Assembly (NCBI GenBank): GCA_910585755.1
Contig: CAJUFH010000036.1
Location: forward strand, 1 to 31,952
Length of the DNA stretch: 31,952 bases
Origin: an uncultured Muribaculaceae bacterium
GTDB lineage: Bacteria; Bacteroidota; Bacteroidia; Bacteroidales; Muribaculaceae
Direction: 5' to 3'
The position numbers were made by a program, and so were the translations under genes. Within the stretch, counting starts at the first letter, position 1; each line of letters starts with the position of its first letter. Positions 6,975 to 14,723 of this stretch are shown in pieces. The notes under the pieces were generated by a model, which made no database searches, was not told where the DNA came from, and saw nothing but the letters and a program-made list of their open reading frames with translations.

Positions 6975-8129
6975 TTAGCTGGGTTGTCTGGTTGCTATTT
7001 CGATAGCCCTGAATATTTCCAACATGACCTGGGGGACGATGGCGTTGCCGTAGGCTTTCACTGACTGGCGTCTCCATTGGGGATAAGGAATGGCGAGGCG
7101 GTCCACATCGAAGGGAAGCCCATCATCTCCTCTACGAACAGCGGGTTGAGCTGAAGGGAAGTCCTTCCATCGGTCTTGCGGGAGTCTGTCTGTGAGATCC
7201 GGGCGAGCTGCTCCTCCAAATTGCCGCGCCTCCGGGCCGCGAGATTCGGATTGGAAAGGTCGAGGTCCGGGGCGTTGTTGCTCCTGGGCGTGGCGAGCAG
7301 ACCGTTCACTGCGAGGGCGTGGAGTTGCGATCCCGCCTGGCTTCCCGGGATGCGTGTCATCGAGTAGTGGTCCGCATCCGCGGCGTTCGGAGTGGGCAGC
7401 AGTTCCATCGGGTAAAACTCCCTCCGGCCATTCCGGCCGCACCTTTTCAATCCCTGAGTCTGCACGGTAGGCAAAAGGTCCCGGACGAGGGCCGCGATTG
7501 TCGGTCTCGGCCTCGCCCCGGGAGAGGGGCTCTTGTTCACCCTCCCGGTTTCCGCGTCTGTCGCCGTCACGGTGGGCAACAAAGAACACCCGGTCGCGTC
7601 GGTGGGGCGCTCCGACGGCACAAGCCGGAATAACGAACGCCCGGACGGAATATCCCAAGCCCTCAAGGTCGAGGCAGATGGTCTCGCTGACGAACCGGCT
7701 TCGGGATTCGAGCTGACGCACCTCTTCTCCGAACAGGTTTCTTGAGACTTCCATACGAGTCGTTTTGCCGGGCTGAACCATCGAGAGGATTCCAGCAACG
7801 TTCTCACCAATGACCCAAGCGGGCCGGATTTCAGATACAGCCCTCGCAAATTCCGGCCAGAGGTAGCGGTCGTCTCCCGCTCCCTTTCTTCGTCCGGCGC
7901 AACTGAAAGGCTGGCAGGGGAATCCGCCTGAGAGAACGTCGACGAGTCCGCGCCATGGAGTAAAGTCTGTCTTTCTGATGTCGTCATAACTTATTTGTTC
8001 GGGGAAGTGGTATTGGAGGATTCTGCGGCAGAAGCCGTCTATCTCGCAATGGAAGAGGTTGCGCCAACCCATCATCCGTGCGGATAACTCGGCGGCTCCA
8101 ATGCCGCTGAAGAGGCTGGCGTGGGTCAT
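6975..8129 (-). CDS. DNA (cytosine-5) methyltransferase
   Basis: The 384-aa enzyme transfers a methyl group from SAM to cytosine C5 in DNA. Motifs in order are SLFSGIGAAE (motif I, residues 5-14), GGFPCQPFS (motif IV, catalytic Cys72), GENVAGI (motif VI, Glu109), RRDRVFFVA (motif VIII) and AYGNAIVPQV (motif X, C-terminal). Between motifs VIII and X lies about 150 residues of Arg/Gly/Pro-rich sequence with no fold visible, which is where a target-recognition domain belongs. That stretch coincides with a second open frame at 7058-7987. No restriction endonuclease gene is adjacent, so it is probably an orphan phage enzyme protecting against host restriction. The start at 8129 overlaps the upstream stop by 4 bp. 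Confidence 0.93.
   Translation of the reverse strand: MTHASLFSGIGAAELSARMMGWRNLFHCEIDGFCRRILQYHFPEQISYDDIRKTDFTPWRGLVDVLSGGFPCQPFSCAGRRKGAGDDRYLWPEFARAVSEIRPAWVIGENVAGILSMVQPGKTTRMEVSRNLFGEEVRQLESRSRFVSETICLDLEGLGYSVRAFVIPACAVGAPHRRDRVFFVAHRDGDRRGNREGEQEPLSRGEAETDNRGPRPGPFAYRADSGIEKVRPEWPEGVLPDGTAAHSERRGCGPLLDDTHPGKPGGIATPRPRSERSARHAQEQQRPGPRPFQSESRGPEARQFGGAARPDLTDRLPQDRWKDFPSAQPAVRRGDDGLPFDVDRLAIPYPQWRRQSVKAYGNAIVPQVMLEIFRAIEIATRQPS
7058..7987 (-). CDS. Overprinted 309-aa ORF inside the C5 methyltransferase gene
   Basis: An uninterrupted frame of 309 codons lies on the same strand as the methyltransferase gene but in another frame, covering all but about 47 N-terminal and 28 C-terminal codons of it. 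The product has features I recall from proteins seen with phage C5 methyltransferases: SPAKRLVWKSQ, DIPSGRSLFRLVPSE, repeats of LLPTP/LLPTV (four or five variants), and near the end LNPLFVEEMMGFPSMWT. Recurrence of these phrases in other phages would mean the frame is under selection and is not a GC-driven shadow. Whether it is translated alone, from the ATG at 7987, or by frameshifting from the methyltransferase is unknown. No function is assigned. Confidence 0.55.
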   Translation of the reverse strand: MTTSERQTLLHGADSSTFSQADSPASLSVAPDEERERETTATSGRNLRGLYLKSGPLGSLVRTLLESSRWFSPAKRLVWKSQETCSEKRCVSSNPEAGSSARPSASTLRAWDIPSGRSLFRLVPSERPTDATGCSLLPTVTATDAETGRVNKSPSPGARPRPTIAALVRDLLPTVQTQGLKRCGRNGRREFYPMELLPTPNAADADHYSMTRIPGSQAGSQLHALAVNGLLATPRSNNAPDLDLSNPNLAARRRGNLEEQLARISQTDSRKTDGRTSLQLNPLFVEEMMGFPSMWTASPFLIPNGDASQ

Positions 8130-8473
8130 CTGGCATTCAGCTTTTCGCAAAGTTCCTCCGCTTCGCGGCGGTTGAAATCATCGTCATCATCGGTGAACGC
8201 CTTGATTGTGGCGCAGAACATAAAGCCCCGTTTGGAAGTACGGCGACATACGCCCCAACAGCCGTTATACTGACGATATTTGGGGCGGTCGGTTTCTATC
8301 CTTTGGACGTTGTAGAAGGCGTTCGGGTCAAGGTTGGCGTCACGGTACGCGTAATTTTCTATCTGTTGAGAGCGGCTTTCGCGTAGGATTATATCGGCGC
8401 GGGAACGGTAGAACCAAGCTACCAAGATAGCCGCAATGAGGAGGAGGGTCAGAATGATGAATGATGTTGTCAT
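8126..8473 (-). CDS. Small membrane-anchored phage protein
   Basis: The 115-aa product has an N-terminal membrane segment (MTTSFIILTLLLIAAILVAW, then FYRSR) giving one predicted helix with a basic cytosolic flank. The remainder is soluble, with WGVCRR and FMFCATIKAF strands, an acidic run of five Asp and a C-terminal helix. No family is recognised. Its stop overlaps the methyltransferase start (ATGA), and 11 bp separate its start from the 29-aa ORF upstream. Confidence 0.65.
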   Translation of the reverse strand: MTTSFIILTLLLIAAILVAWFYRSRADIILRESRSQQIENYAYRDANLDPNAFYNVQRIETDRPKYRQYNGCWGVCRRTSKRGFMFCATIKAFTDDDDDFNRREAEELCEKLNAR

Positions 8474-8484
8474 TGTCGAGGGTT

Positions 8485-8574
8485 TTAGAGGCTGTTAAAT
8501 TCTTTTTGAAGTTCGGCGAGGCGAGCCTGGGCCCGCAGACTGGAGGTTTTTTTCTTCGGCTTACGCCTCAGCAC
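8485..8574 (-). CDS. Basic 29-aa peptide gene with GTG start
   Basis: This short frame reads GTG then LRRKPKKKTSSLRAQARLAE and ends with a Leu-Gln-Lys-rich helix (KEFNSL). It fits exactly into the operon: the GTG lies 4 bp after the stop of the DnaC-like gene, and its own stop is 11 bp before the next ATG. Nothing else fills this gap. Its first 10 codons are duplicated at 1833-1862. The high Arg/Lys content suggests nucleic-acid or membrane binding, but no family is recognised. The packing is the main argument that it is translated. Confidence 0.5.
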   Translation of the reverse strand: MLRRKPKKKTSSLRAQARLAELQKEFNSL

Positions 8575-8577
8575 GGT
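8548..8577. repeat. Copy 2 of the 30-bp direct repeat
   Basis: It is identical to 1833-1862, 6.7 kb away in the same orientation. This copy contains the start of the 29-aa ORF and the 3-bp space after the upstream stop codon. A tract of seven T on the plus strand lies at one end. Such a pair is a possible site for homologous deletion of the intervening block. Confidence 0.8.
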
Positions 8578-8578
8578 T

Positions 8579-9442
8579 CTATCGGCGCGAATCGCCGGTT
8601 AGAGGTATGATGTTGTAGGTTTTGAAGCGGTCTACGACACGTCCGTAAGCGTCTTTCTGTTTGAACAGCTCACGCAGTTTGTCGTCGTTGAGATTGGTAG
8701 TGAGATGGGCGAACTTGCGGTCTGTTATTCCGAGGTTGCCCCACAGTTCGTTTCGGGCGTGGAGGAAGTCGTTGACGACCGTCAGAGTGTCGATGCCGTA
8801 GAACGGCCTGTTGTCCACGCCTATGTCGTTAAGGCAGAGGTTCATCGGCTTTATCTGGAAACCGACGCTGTTTCCCTCGTTGTAGATGTATAGGTCGATA
8901 TTGTTATGGATGGTGAAATGGTTTACCATCTGCGTGACAGACACGTTATGGAAGAAACGGGGATTCTTTGTCAACCTGAGGTATTCGGAGAAAACCTGCA
9001 TTATCATTGTCTTTCCAACACCCACGCCGCCCTGCAACATGATGTTTTTATGCAGCTTGTAGCCTCGACCTGGAAATACTTCCTCGGCAAGGGGGCATCC
9101 GTTGAAATAGAGCAGCAGGAAGCGAAGCACCTGCCGGTTATTGTCGTCAACCTCGAATTTCCGGCGCTGCGGGGCGAGCACGATACTGTTGGCGACATAC
9201 ATAAGTAGTTTCGCATGGGCCTCATAGACCGCGGGGACGGAGAGGTCGGGGGCAGCTTTTCTCTGCCTGGCCTCGATTTCCTCGCATTGTTTGATGATCG
9301 GGGAAAGCGCACGAACCTCGGTTGCCTCTTCCCGTTTGCGGGCTTTGAGCAACTGGAGCAGTCCGCGGTCCCATTCGAGATTGCCTGTCGGGGTCAGTCC
9401 GTTGGCGGATAGTTCCTCTTTAAGGCATTGGGGGTATTCCAT
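8579..9442 (-). CDS. DnaC-like helicase loader ATPase
   Basis: The 287-aa protein carries an AAA+ core in its second half: Walker A GGVGVGKT (residues 138-145), Walker B LCLNDIG, sensor 1 HLTTNLN and an arginine-finger region GRVVDRFKTYNI. The N-terminal 100 residues form a helical domain that would bind the helicase. Proteins of this type load the replicative DnaB helicase onto phage DNA and hydrolyse ATP while doing so. It follows the DUF6291-type replication protein by 6 bp, and the pair probably initiates phage replication with host DnaB, since no phage helicase of that class is in the window. Confidence 0.85.
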   Translation of the reverse strand: MEYPQCLKEELSANGLTPTGNLEWDRGLLQLLKARKREEATEVRALSPIIKQCEEIEARQRKAAPDLSVPAVYEAHAKLLMYVANSIVLAPQRRKFEVDDNNRQVLRFLLLYFNGCPLAEEVFPGRGYKLHKNIMLQGGVGVGKTMIMQVFSEYLRLTKNPRFFHNVSVTQMVNHFTIHNNIDLYIYNEGNSVGFQIKPMNLCLNDIGVDNRPFYGIDTLTVVNDFLHARNELWGNLGITDRKFAHLTTNLNDDKLRELFKQKDAYGRVVDRFKTYNIIPLTGDSRR

Positions 9443-9448
9443 ATCGCA

Positions 9449-10036
9449 TCATTTGTCCTTGCTTCCGAAACCGCCCGAAAAAGAATAGTCGAGAGGCCGC
9501 GAGGGGTCTTGGGGTGTCTTTGCTTCTTTTTTCGCCTGTTGCGGGAACGCCTTTGTCAGCCAGTAGCGAAGATGGCTTTTGGCGTCCTCGTAGCTGTCGT
9601 GCCGTTCCTTCTTTTTACGTTTTTTCTCCTCGTTGCAATGGCTCAGGAACCGGGAGAGCCGCTTGTCAAATTCCTTTTCGGCGATACCGAAATCCTCGCA
9701 CACGATTTTGCGCCATTCGGCATCGGCCTTCATACGCTCGACCTCTTGCTCGTAGGTAAGGAGGTAAGCGGCATCGGCTGCCTGGGGCGGGGTTTGTTTC
9801 TTAGCCCGGCTTTTACGGCCACCTTTCTTGCCGTTGAGAAACCTGGTGTTGTTAATGTCTATGTTGGGCTTTACCAACGTGAACATGCCTTTCGCGAAAG
9901 GCTTCAGGTCGTCAGGCTCTATGCCATAGAGTCCGTACTCGACGATCGCGGTAAGGACTTCGAGCTTTATGTCGTTGGGCAGCCCGATGACAGCCTCGTA
10001 GAAGCTTTTGTAGAAGACGAATGAGTTTCTTTCCAT
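9449..10036 (-). CDS. DUF6291-type phage replication protein
   Basis: The 195-aa protein begins MERNSFVFYKSFYEAVIGLP; with AIVEYGLYG and AKGMFTLVKPNIDINNTRF this matches the DUF6291 domain (residues 1-65). After a GKKGGRKSR linker, DAEWRKIVCEDFGIAEKEFD and the SHLRYWL segment match the second small domain (DUF7833-like) that usually follows. The combination is typical of replication-initiation proteins of Bacteroidetes phages placed next to a DnaC-like loader, as here. DNA binding is inferred, not shown. A 7-bp inverted repeat lies immediately upstream of the start. Confidence 0.8.
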   Translation of the reverse strand: MERNSFVFYKSFYEAVIGLPNDIKLEVLTAIVEYGLYGIEPDDLKPFAKGMFTLVKPNIDINNTRFLNGKKGGRKSRAKKQTPPQAADAAYLLTYEQEVERMKADAEWRKIVCEDFGIAEKEFDKRLSRFLSHCNEEKKRKKKERHDSYEDAKSHLRYWLTKAFPQQAKKEAKTPQDPSRPLDYSFSGGFGSKDK

Positions 10037-10037
10037 A

Positions 10038-10056
10038 ATCTTAACCCGTTTAAGAT
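10038..10056. repeat. Inverted repeat just upstream of the replication gene
   Basis: ATCTTAA, 5 bp, TTAAGAT is a perfect 7-bp inverted repeat ending 2 bp before the replication-protein start codon. It could be an operator or a hairpin that covers the ribosome-binding region. The rest of the 84-bp gap contains one more GC-rich hairpin (near 10072-10092) and no gene. Confidence 0.5.
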
Positions 10057-10120
10057 AGACACCGCGCCGCCCCGGCCTCCGCTCCAGGGAGGCAGACCCG
10101 CGACACAGTCGTCAGACTGG

Positions 10121-10501
10121 TCATGTTTCCTTGATCGTGATGCCGTGGACCATCAGCATCAGCTTGCGTTTGATGACATACTCCGGGGTTTTCACTCCCT
10201 TGGTATCCTCTACGACGGTTGTCCCTGTATCGTTGTCGACATACACGAAATCAGCGACGTAGTGAATGGCCCGCTCCCTGGTACCGGCGGCATTGGTCTG
10301 CGCCGGTACCAGTAAGTAGCGGACTTGTTCCTGTAAATCTGAAATGAGGCCGGCACGTTGCATAAGCTTCAGTTCGTTGGCCCGGCGATGCTCCTTCCTG
10401 GAGTCATAGCCGCCGGACTTTTCCGCGCCGTACTTGCCGCGTTTTTTTGAAGCAGCCGCGACACGCATGGCCTCGAACTTTTTGCGATTGATAATATCCA
10501 T
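10121..10501 (-). CDS. DUF1064 family nuclease (PD-(D/E)XK-like)
   Basis: The 126-aa protein has the signature of DUF1064 (PF06356): YDSRKEHRRANELKLMQRAG near residues 33-52 with the conserved S..E...L......G.I, then the YVADFVYVD strand and VVEDTKGVKTPEYVIKRKLM. The ADF..D...VEDTKG pattern is the D-(D/E)xK active site. It is the family of phage Rap/RusA-like or endonuclease VII-like structure-specific nucleases proposed to act on recombination junctions. The ATG at 10501 was preferred to a TTG at 10522. It sits between DUF4494 and the replication proteins, fitting a role in phage DNA recombination. Confidence 0.8.
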   Translation of the reverse strand: MDIINRKKFEAMRVAAASKKRGKYGAEKSGGYDSRKEHRRANELKLMQRAGLISDLQEQVRYLLVPAQTNAAGTRERAIHYVADFVYVDNDTGTTVVEDTKGVKTPEYVIKRKLMLMVHGITIKET

Positions 10502-10531
10502 ATTCGCGAAGCGGTTCAACAATCGGTTACT

Positions 10532-11149
10532 TCAATCGTCATCGTTCCTTGGCCTGGATTTATCGACCACTATCTTTTCGGGGATTCTGGTGCCGTCGGA
10601 TAACTGAGCGGACACAGATACCTTTGTCCCAGCAGGGACAGCGTCGAAGAATTTCTTGGCGGCACGGCGCACGCCTTTGCCGGCGGCCACCTTTTTGACG
10701 ATGTCCGTCGCAGGTTCCTTTGCCGGGGCCTGATACCGATACACCTCAACAATCTTTGTCTCCGTGATAGCTTCGATTTCGTAGTCGGCCATTGTGTCCT
10801 TCATCCCCTGGTTGAAGTTGTCGAGAGCTTCGGCAAAGGAGGATGCCTGGACGAGAATGTATGAGGCGGACTTCTTCTCTACGGCGGTTTTCTCGTCTAT
10901 GGTTATGATATTGACTTTGACCTTGTAGAACCTGTCGCCCGACGCATCCCAGAATATTTCCGAGATTTTTGTTTTGTTGACCGACAGCACGTTGAAGTCG
11001 TTGCACATGGGCGTGATTTCCTCAACGACACGGGCCTCGGCCTCGGTGCAGGAAAGAGCGTCAACGAGATACGGGTCGGTGACCTTGACCGACTTGCCGC
11101 TTTCCGTCATTTTCTCATAACGGACCTTTACTTCAATCCACTGTGCCAT
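10532..11149 (-). CDS. DUF4494 domain phage protein
   Basis: The 205-aa protein starts MAQWIEVKVRYEKMTESGKS and has TDPYLVDALSCTEAEARVVE (residues about 25-44), the defining blocks of DUF4494, a family largely confined to Bacteroidetes and their phages. A later stretch DFNVLSVNKTKISEIFWD fits the same domain. The last 50 residues are a basic, low-complexity tail. No activity is known. It is commonly found with SNF2 helicase and DUF1064 genes, as seen here, suggesting a part in DNA replication or recombination (inference). Confidence 0.85.
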   Translation of the reverse strand: MAQWIEVKVRYEKMTESGKSVKVTDPYLVDALSCTEAEARVVEEITPMCNDFNVLSVNKTKISEIFWDASGDRFYKVKVNIITIDEKTAVEKKSASYILVQASSFAEALDNFNQGMKDTMADYEIEAITETKIVEVYRYQAPAKEPATDIVKKVAAGKGVRRAAKKFFDAVPAGTKVSVSAQLSDGTRIPEKIVVDKSRPRNDDD

Positions 11150-11182
11150 TCTTTGTGATTTTTAAGGGGTTATTAAACGAAG

Positions 11183-11197
11183 CGTCACTCTGTGACG
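11183..11197. repeat. Short perfect inverted repeat in an intergenic gap
   Basis: CGTCAC, 3 bp, GTGACG lies in the 62-bp gap between the DUF4494 gene and the small gene upstream of it. It is not followed by a T-run on either strand, so a terminator is unlikely. An operator or an RNA hairpin is possible. Confidence 0.4.
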
Positions 11198-11211
11198 ATG
11201 AGTTGAGGGGT

Positions 11212-11388
11212 TCAATGATGTCCTGTTTTGCCATTTAGTTTTGCTTTTAGTTTGCTGGTAAGTTGTTTGATCATGTGGGAGCGGCACACTGCCTTCTGCA
11301 TGGGGAGGGTTGCCAGCGCGTCGTAAAGTTTCGCGGCGTCATCAAGATATTTGATGATATTGCCGAGGTCAGTCCTGGTAAGTTGCAT
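11212..11388 (-). CDS. Small helical phage protein, 58 aa
   Basis: The product starts MQLTRTDLGNIIKYLDDAAK and ends with a basic helix (MIKQLTSKLKAKLNGKTGHH). The start at 11388 gives a 20-bp overlap with the SNF2 gene, and the reading frame upstream of it is a shadow of that gene. I recall short helical proteins of this shape beside the SNF2 gene in other Bacteroides prophages. Function is unknown; a helicase partner is possible. Confidence 0.6.
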   Translation of the reverse strand: MQLTRTDLGNIIKYLDDAAKLYDALATLPMQKAVCRSHMIKQLTSKLKAKLNGKTGHH

Positions 11389-12784
11389 TTGGCATGAAGA
11401 GGTTAGCCAGTTCGTCGAAATAAAGCCTGTCGGTCGGGATGTCGTCATCCGTTCCCATGATCTGATTGGCGATTGACTTCTTTTCGTGAATGATCTGGTA
11501 GAGTTTATGGTCGATAGTTTGTTCGCCCAGGAGGTAGTAGCAGGTGACATTGGCCTTCTGCCCTATGCGGTGGCAGCGGTCCTCGCACTGGCAGCAGTCG
11601 GCGTAAGTCCAGGGGAACTCGACAAAGGCCACCGAGGAGGAGGCCGTGAGGGTCAGTCCGACACCGGCGGCCTTGATGGAGCAGATGGCGAGCTTCGCAC
11701 GGCCCGCCTGGAAGCTGTCCACCGCCGCCTGTTTTTCGACGATGCTTTCCCGCCCTGTGATGGAAACCGATTTTGGGAAGTGCTTCCTCAGCTCGTCCAC
11801 GATTTCGTGATAAGAACAGAACACGACCAGCGGTCTGTCACTGGCAAGGTGGTTGCTGATGAAGTCCACGGCCTGTTTCACTTTGCCTTTGGCTGACAGC
11901 GAGCGCAGCGTCATGAATTTCACAAGGGCCTTCATACGCATTTTCCTGCGAATCTCAACGTCGGTACATTCGGTGTACTCCTCCAGGTATTTTTTCAGGT
12001 CGTTTTCGGCAACTGTGTATTCCTCCCGGTTACTGATGTCGACATAGAGGTCGACGCGGGTTTTGTCGGGGAGGTCGGTCAGCACGGCCTTCTTTTCCCG
12101 GCGGATCATGCAGCGCTCATATAGCAGCTCCGAGAGTCGGGAGAGGTCGCTGTCCTTCTCGCCGTAGTCCGCCAGGAACTTGCCGCGGCCTCCGAACTCC
12201 GTCAGGCGCTCCATTATGGATAGCTGGGCGACCAGGTCGCGGGGATGGTTTACAACGGGGGTGCCGGAGAGGAGCACTATGTACGGCTTCCCGGAAGTGA
12301 TGCCCTTGGCAAAGATTGTCTGCTGGGCCGACGGGTCCTTGACACGGTGGCTCTCGTCAATGATTACCGAGCGGAACTGCCGGATTTCGGGACAGAACAC
12401 CACGTCTTTCAGGCGGAAGGCTCCGTTTGTCTTTATATCCCATACGAAATACTTGCGTAGACTCTCGTAATTGACTATCGCCACCTGGTAAACACCCATC
12501 CTTAACAGATAGGGCCAGGTGGTGCGGGTCTGATTGTCGAGCACGAGCGCCCTTTTGTCGGTGAACTTTTCAAATTCCCGTTGCCAGTTGATTTTGAGGG
12601 AGGCGGGGCAGATTACGAGACAGGGGTAGGCGTTTGCGCAGTCGGCGATTCCGATGCTCTGCAAGGTTTTCCCCAGCCCCGGCTCGTCTCCGATGATAAG
12701 CCGCTTTTTCTCCAGCCCGAACAGGATGCCCTCCTTTTGGTATGGGTACGGCTCTACTTTGAGGTTGTGTCGCAGTGTTTCCAT
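11369..12784 (-). CDS. SNF2-family DEAD-like helicase/translocase
   Basis: This 471-aa protein has both RecA-like lobes of an SF2 SNF2 enzyme. Motif I is GDEPGLGKT (residues 32-40), motif Ia is CPASLKINWQREF, motif II is IIDESHRVKDPS, motif III is LLSGTPVVNHP, and the C-terminal lobe has RPLVVFCSY, SFQAGRAKLAI and motif VI QCEDRCHRIGQ. The short length with no extra domains is typical of phage members, which translocate along double-stranded DNA and may support replication or recombination. It lies 3 bp after the PD-(D/E)XK nuclease gene, so the two probably work together. Confidence 0.92.
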   Translation of the reverse strand: METLRHNLKVEPYPYQKEGILFGLEKKRLIIGDEPGLGKTLQSIGIADCANAYPCLVICPASLKINWQREFEKFTDKRALVLDNQTRTTWPYLLRMGVYQVAIVNYESLRKYFVWDIKTNGAFRLKDVVFCPEIRQFRSVIIDESHRVKDPSAQQTIFAKGITSGKPYIVLLSGTPVVNHPRDLVAQLSIMERLTEFGGRGKFLADYGEKDSDLSRLSELLYERCMIRREKKAVLTDLPDKTRVDLYVDISNREEYTVAENDLKKYLEEYTECTDVEIRRKMRMKALVKFMTLRSLSAKGKVKQAVDFISNHLASDRPLVVFCSYHEIVDELRKHFPKSVSITGRESIVEKQAAVDSFQAGRAKLAICSIKAAGVGLTLTASSSVAFVEFPWTYADCCQCEDRCHRIGQKANVTCYYLLGEQTIDHKLYQIIHEKKSIANQIMGTDDDIPTDRLYFDELANLFMPNATYQD

Positions 12785-12787
12785 AAT

Positions 12788-13447
12788 TCACAGGTTCAGG
12801 CACCAGTAACGAAACGCGAGCTCTTCGTATTTTTCGCGGCCCCGGTTATACACGTGGTCGCCGCGTTCGATGAACAGTTTGAATACCGAGCAGTTCTTTT
12901 TGCTGATTGCGTAAATGAAATCCCGATCGGAACCGGCCACGTCCATATACCACGCCCGGGAGCGGTCCCAGTCGAAGAAGTCTACCGCGTCGTCGAACTC
13001 TGCCTGGGTGGCGGCGGCCGTGGATTTCAGGTCGCCCCCGAAGCGGAATCGTTCGAGCCACCAGTCCCATTTGCAGCGGGTGTCAAGTCTGAAAGGGAAG
13101 CCGCAATACTCGAACCTTTGTCCGCGGTTGACCATGTAGCACTGCGTGGCGGCTTCTTCCAGCACTTTCGCAAGGAATGGGTCGCGGCACGCCTCCGTTC
13201 TGAGCGCCCTCCGCATCTCCAGGGCGTGGCGGAACTCTTCCTCGGTGTACCTCACATCGTCAACGAGGTAATGGTAGTAGTTAACTCTCGCCGGTTCCGT
13301 GATGATGGCATCAACGAGATTGCCGAACCTGAAGGCGGCTTCCTTATCCCCGAACTGTGTCCGGGGATAAAGGATGTTTTTCAGCGCCGACAGGTCGGAG
13401 TTGCTGACCTCGGTACGGGAATAGTAAGCGTCCGGGTTGTGGTTCAT
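12788..13447 (-). CDS. PD-(D/E)XK nuclease, RecE/lambda-exonuclease type
   Basis: The 219-aa product begins MNHNPDAYYSRTEVSNSDLS. The conserved S.S.L...L.P..F.FG...D..I sequence at residues 12-50 is the N-terminal pattern of phage exonucleases of the YqaJ/RecE type. Active-site strands follow: FRLDTRCKWDWW (catalytic Asp) and FRFGGDLKST (D-x-K motif, residues about 144-153), then AWYMDVAGSDRDFIYAI. Such enzymes digest one strand of a DNA end to give single-stranded tails for an annealing protein. Upstream are a coiled-coil protein and a RecT-like gene, completing a Red-type system. The ATG at 13447 lies 1 bp after the upstream stop. Confidence 0.75.
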   Translation of the reverse strand: MNHNPDAYYSRTEVSNSDLSALKNILYPRTQFGDKEAAFRFGNLVDAIITEPARVNYYHYLVDDVRYTEEEFRHALEMRRALRTEACRDPFLAKVLEEAATQCYMVNRGQRFEYCGFPFRLDTRCKWDWWLERFRFGGDLKSTAAATQAEFDDAVDFFDWDRSRAWYMDVAGSDRDFIYAISKKNCSVFKLFIERGDHVYNRGREKYEELAFRYWCLNL

Positions 13448-13448
13448 A

Positions 13449-14669
13449 TCACTGCGCCTTGACTTCTTCGACGTATTCCAGGCCGACACTCTCGACGAGG
13501 ATGCCCTGCTTGTTGGCGAGTTTCTCGCAGAAAGCCACCTGTTTCTTGAAAATCTTTCCGAGGTCTTCCACTGATAGCGTGCTTCCCTCGTGCTGCCACC
13601 ACGTAGACACGATGGCGAGGAACGCCTTGGGGTCTGAGACTTCGATTTTTTTGGAAACCTTGGCCTTAGGCATGTAAGACTGCCCGGCCCTGGCTATGCC
13701 GAACAGCCCGGACATTTCGGCGTTGGCCTTGTCTAATTCGGCCTTGCTCCTGGCTTCTTCCTCGGCTTTCCGCCGTTCCTGTTCCTTGCGCACGGCCTCT
13801 TCTGCCTCCTTCCTCGCCATTTCGGCTTTCATCCTGGCCGCGTCCTGGGCGTCGGCTGCGGCGATTCGCTCCAGTTCGGTTTTCTTGGAGGGGAGCTTGT
13901 CGAGCAGTTGCCGGCGGTATTCGTCAACGTCGAAGACGTATTGCTCACGGAACTTCGGCATCAGCTTCCGCAATGTCTCGTCCCGGATAGCTTTTGCCTC
14001 GTCGGGGGTGATGTTGTAAGGCTGTCGCACGGATGAGGCCGGGACCCAGTCGGCGGGCAGTGCGGAGGCGTACCCCGTGATTGTGTCACTGACAGCCTGG
14101 TAGTTGTCGAGTGTCAGCGACTGTGCCAGCTCTGTCAGCTCGTTTATGGCGCGGTCCGACAACTGGTTGTAGGCGCGCCGGTAGTCTTCCTCTATATCCA
14201 CCCTGTAGGTTTCGAGCGCCCGCGTATGCTCCTGGGTGGCAAGTTCCTCCCTGCGTCGGCGTTCTGCCTCCTCCCGCTTGCTGGCCGCGTACTCGTTGCG
14301 GAGCTGCACGAGGCGGAATGGCACTGTGTCGGTCTTTGCCGGGTCGATGTGATTCTCAAGGGCTGTGAACTCCGAACGCACCTGGTCGAATAATTTAGTG
14401 ACGGGCGAGCGGCGTTCGTACATATTGGCCACGGATTTTTTAGCGAGGGTGATATATTTGGCGATGCGCTGGTCAAGGTCGTCGCTCATGCCGTCGCGGG
14501 TTGCCTCGTCAAGCAGTTCGCGGCCCGCTTTCAGTCCGCGCTCGCATATGCCCCGGTTGGTCTGGTATGACTGCGGACCGGCCTGTACGATAGTCGATAT
14601 GTTTTCCTGCCGCACGATGACCGCGTCGGCAACGGAGATAAGTTTCTGGTTGTTCATGTCGTTGCTCAT
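13449..14669 (-). CDS. Coiled-coil phage recombination-associated protein
   Basis: The 406-aa protein is mostly helical. Long heptad stretches occur at about 125-170 (AERRRREELATQEHTRALET) and 265-320 (AEMARKEAEEAVRKEQERRK), with a globular C-terminal domain (about 340-395) containing FLAIVSTWWQHEGSTLSVED. I recall this coiled-coil plus FL..V..WW.H domain between RecT-like and exonuclease genes in many Bacteroidales prophages, so it is likely an accessory to recombination. No ATPase motif is visible, so it is not an SbcC-type protein. The start at 14669 (or ATG 14657) was chosen over the first ATG because the preceding residues look untranslated. Confidence 0.7.
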   Translation of the reverse strand: MSNDMNNQKLISVADAVIVRQENISTIVQAGPQSYQTNRGICERGLKAGRELLDEATRDGMSDDLDQRIAKYITLAKKSVANMYERRSPVTKLFDQVRSEFTALENHIDPAKTDTVPFRLVQLRNEYAASKREEAERRRREELATQEHTRALETYRVDIEEDYRRAYNQLSDRAINELTELAQSLTLDNYQAVSDTITGYASALPADWVPASSVRQPYNITPDEAKAIRDETLRKLMPKFREQYVFDVDEYRRQLLDKLPSKKTELERIAAADAQDAARMKAEMARKEAEEAVRKEQERRKAEEEARSKAELDKANAEMSGLFGIARAGQSYMPKAKVSKKIEVSDPKAFLAIVSTWWQHEGSTLSVEDLGKIFKKQVAFCEKLANKQGILVESVGLEYVEEVKAQ

Positions 14670-14723
14670 ATTCAGGTGGTTTCGCGCCCCGGCGGTCAAG
14701 GTTTCGCCGGGGCGGTCGGTTGT

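Noticed and set aside
12581..13462. Rightward 293-codon frame opposite the SNF2 and nuclease genes
   Set aside because: It is antisense to two well-identified genes, and GC-rich coding DNA commonly leaves the opposite strand open.
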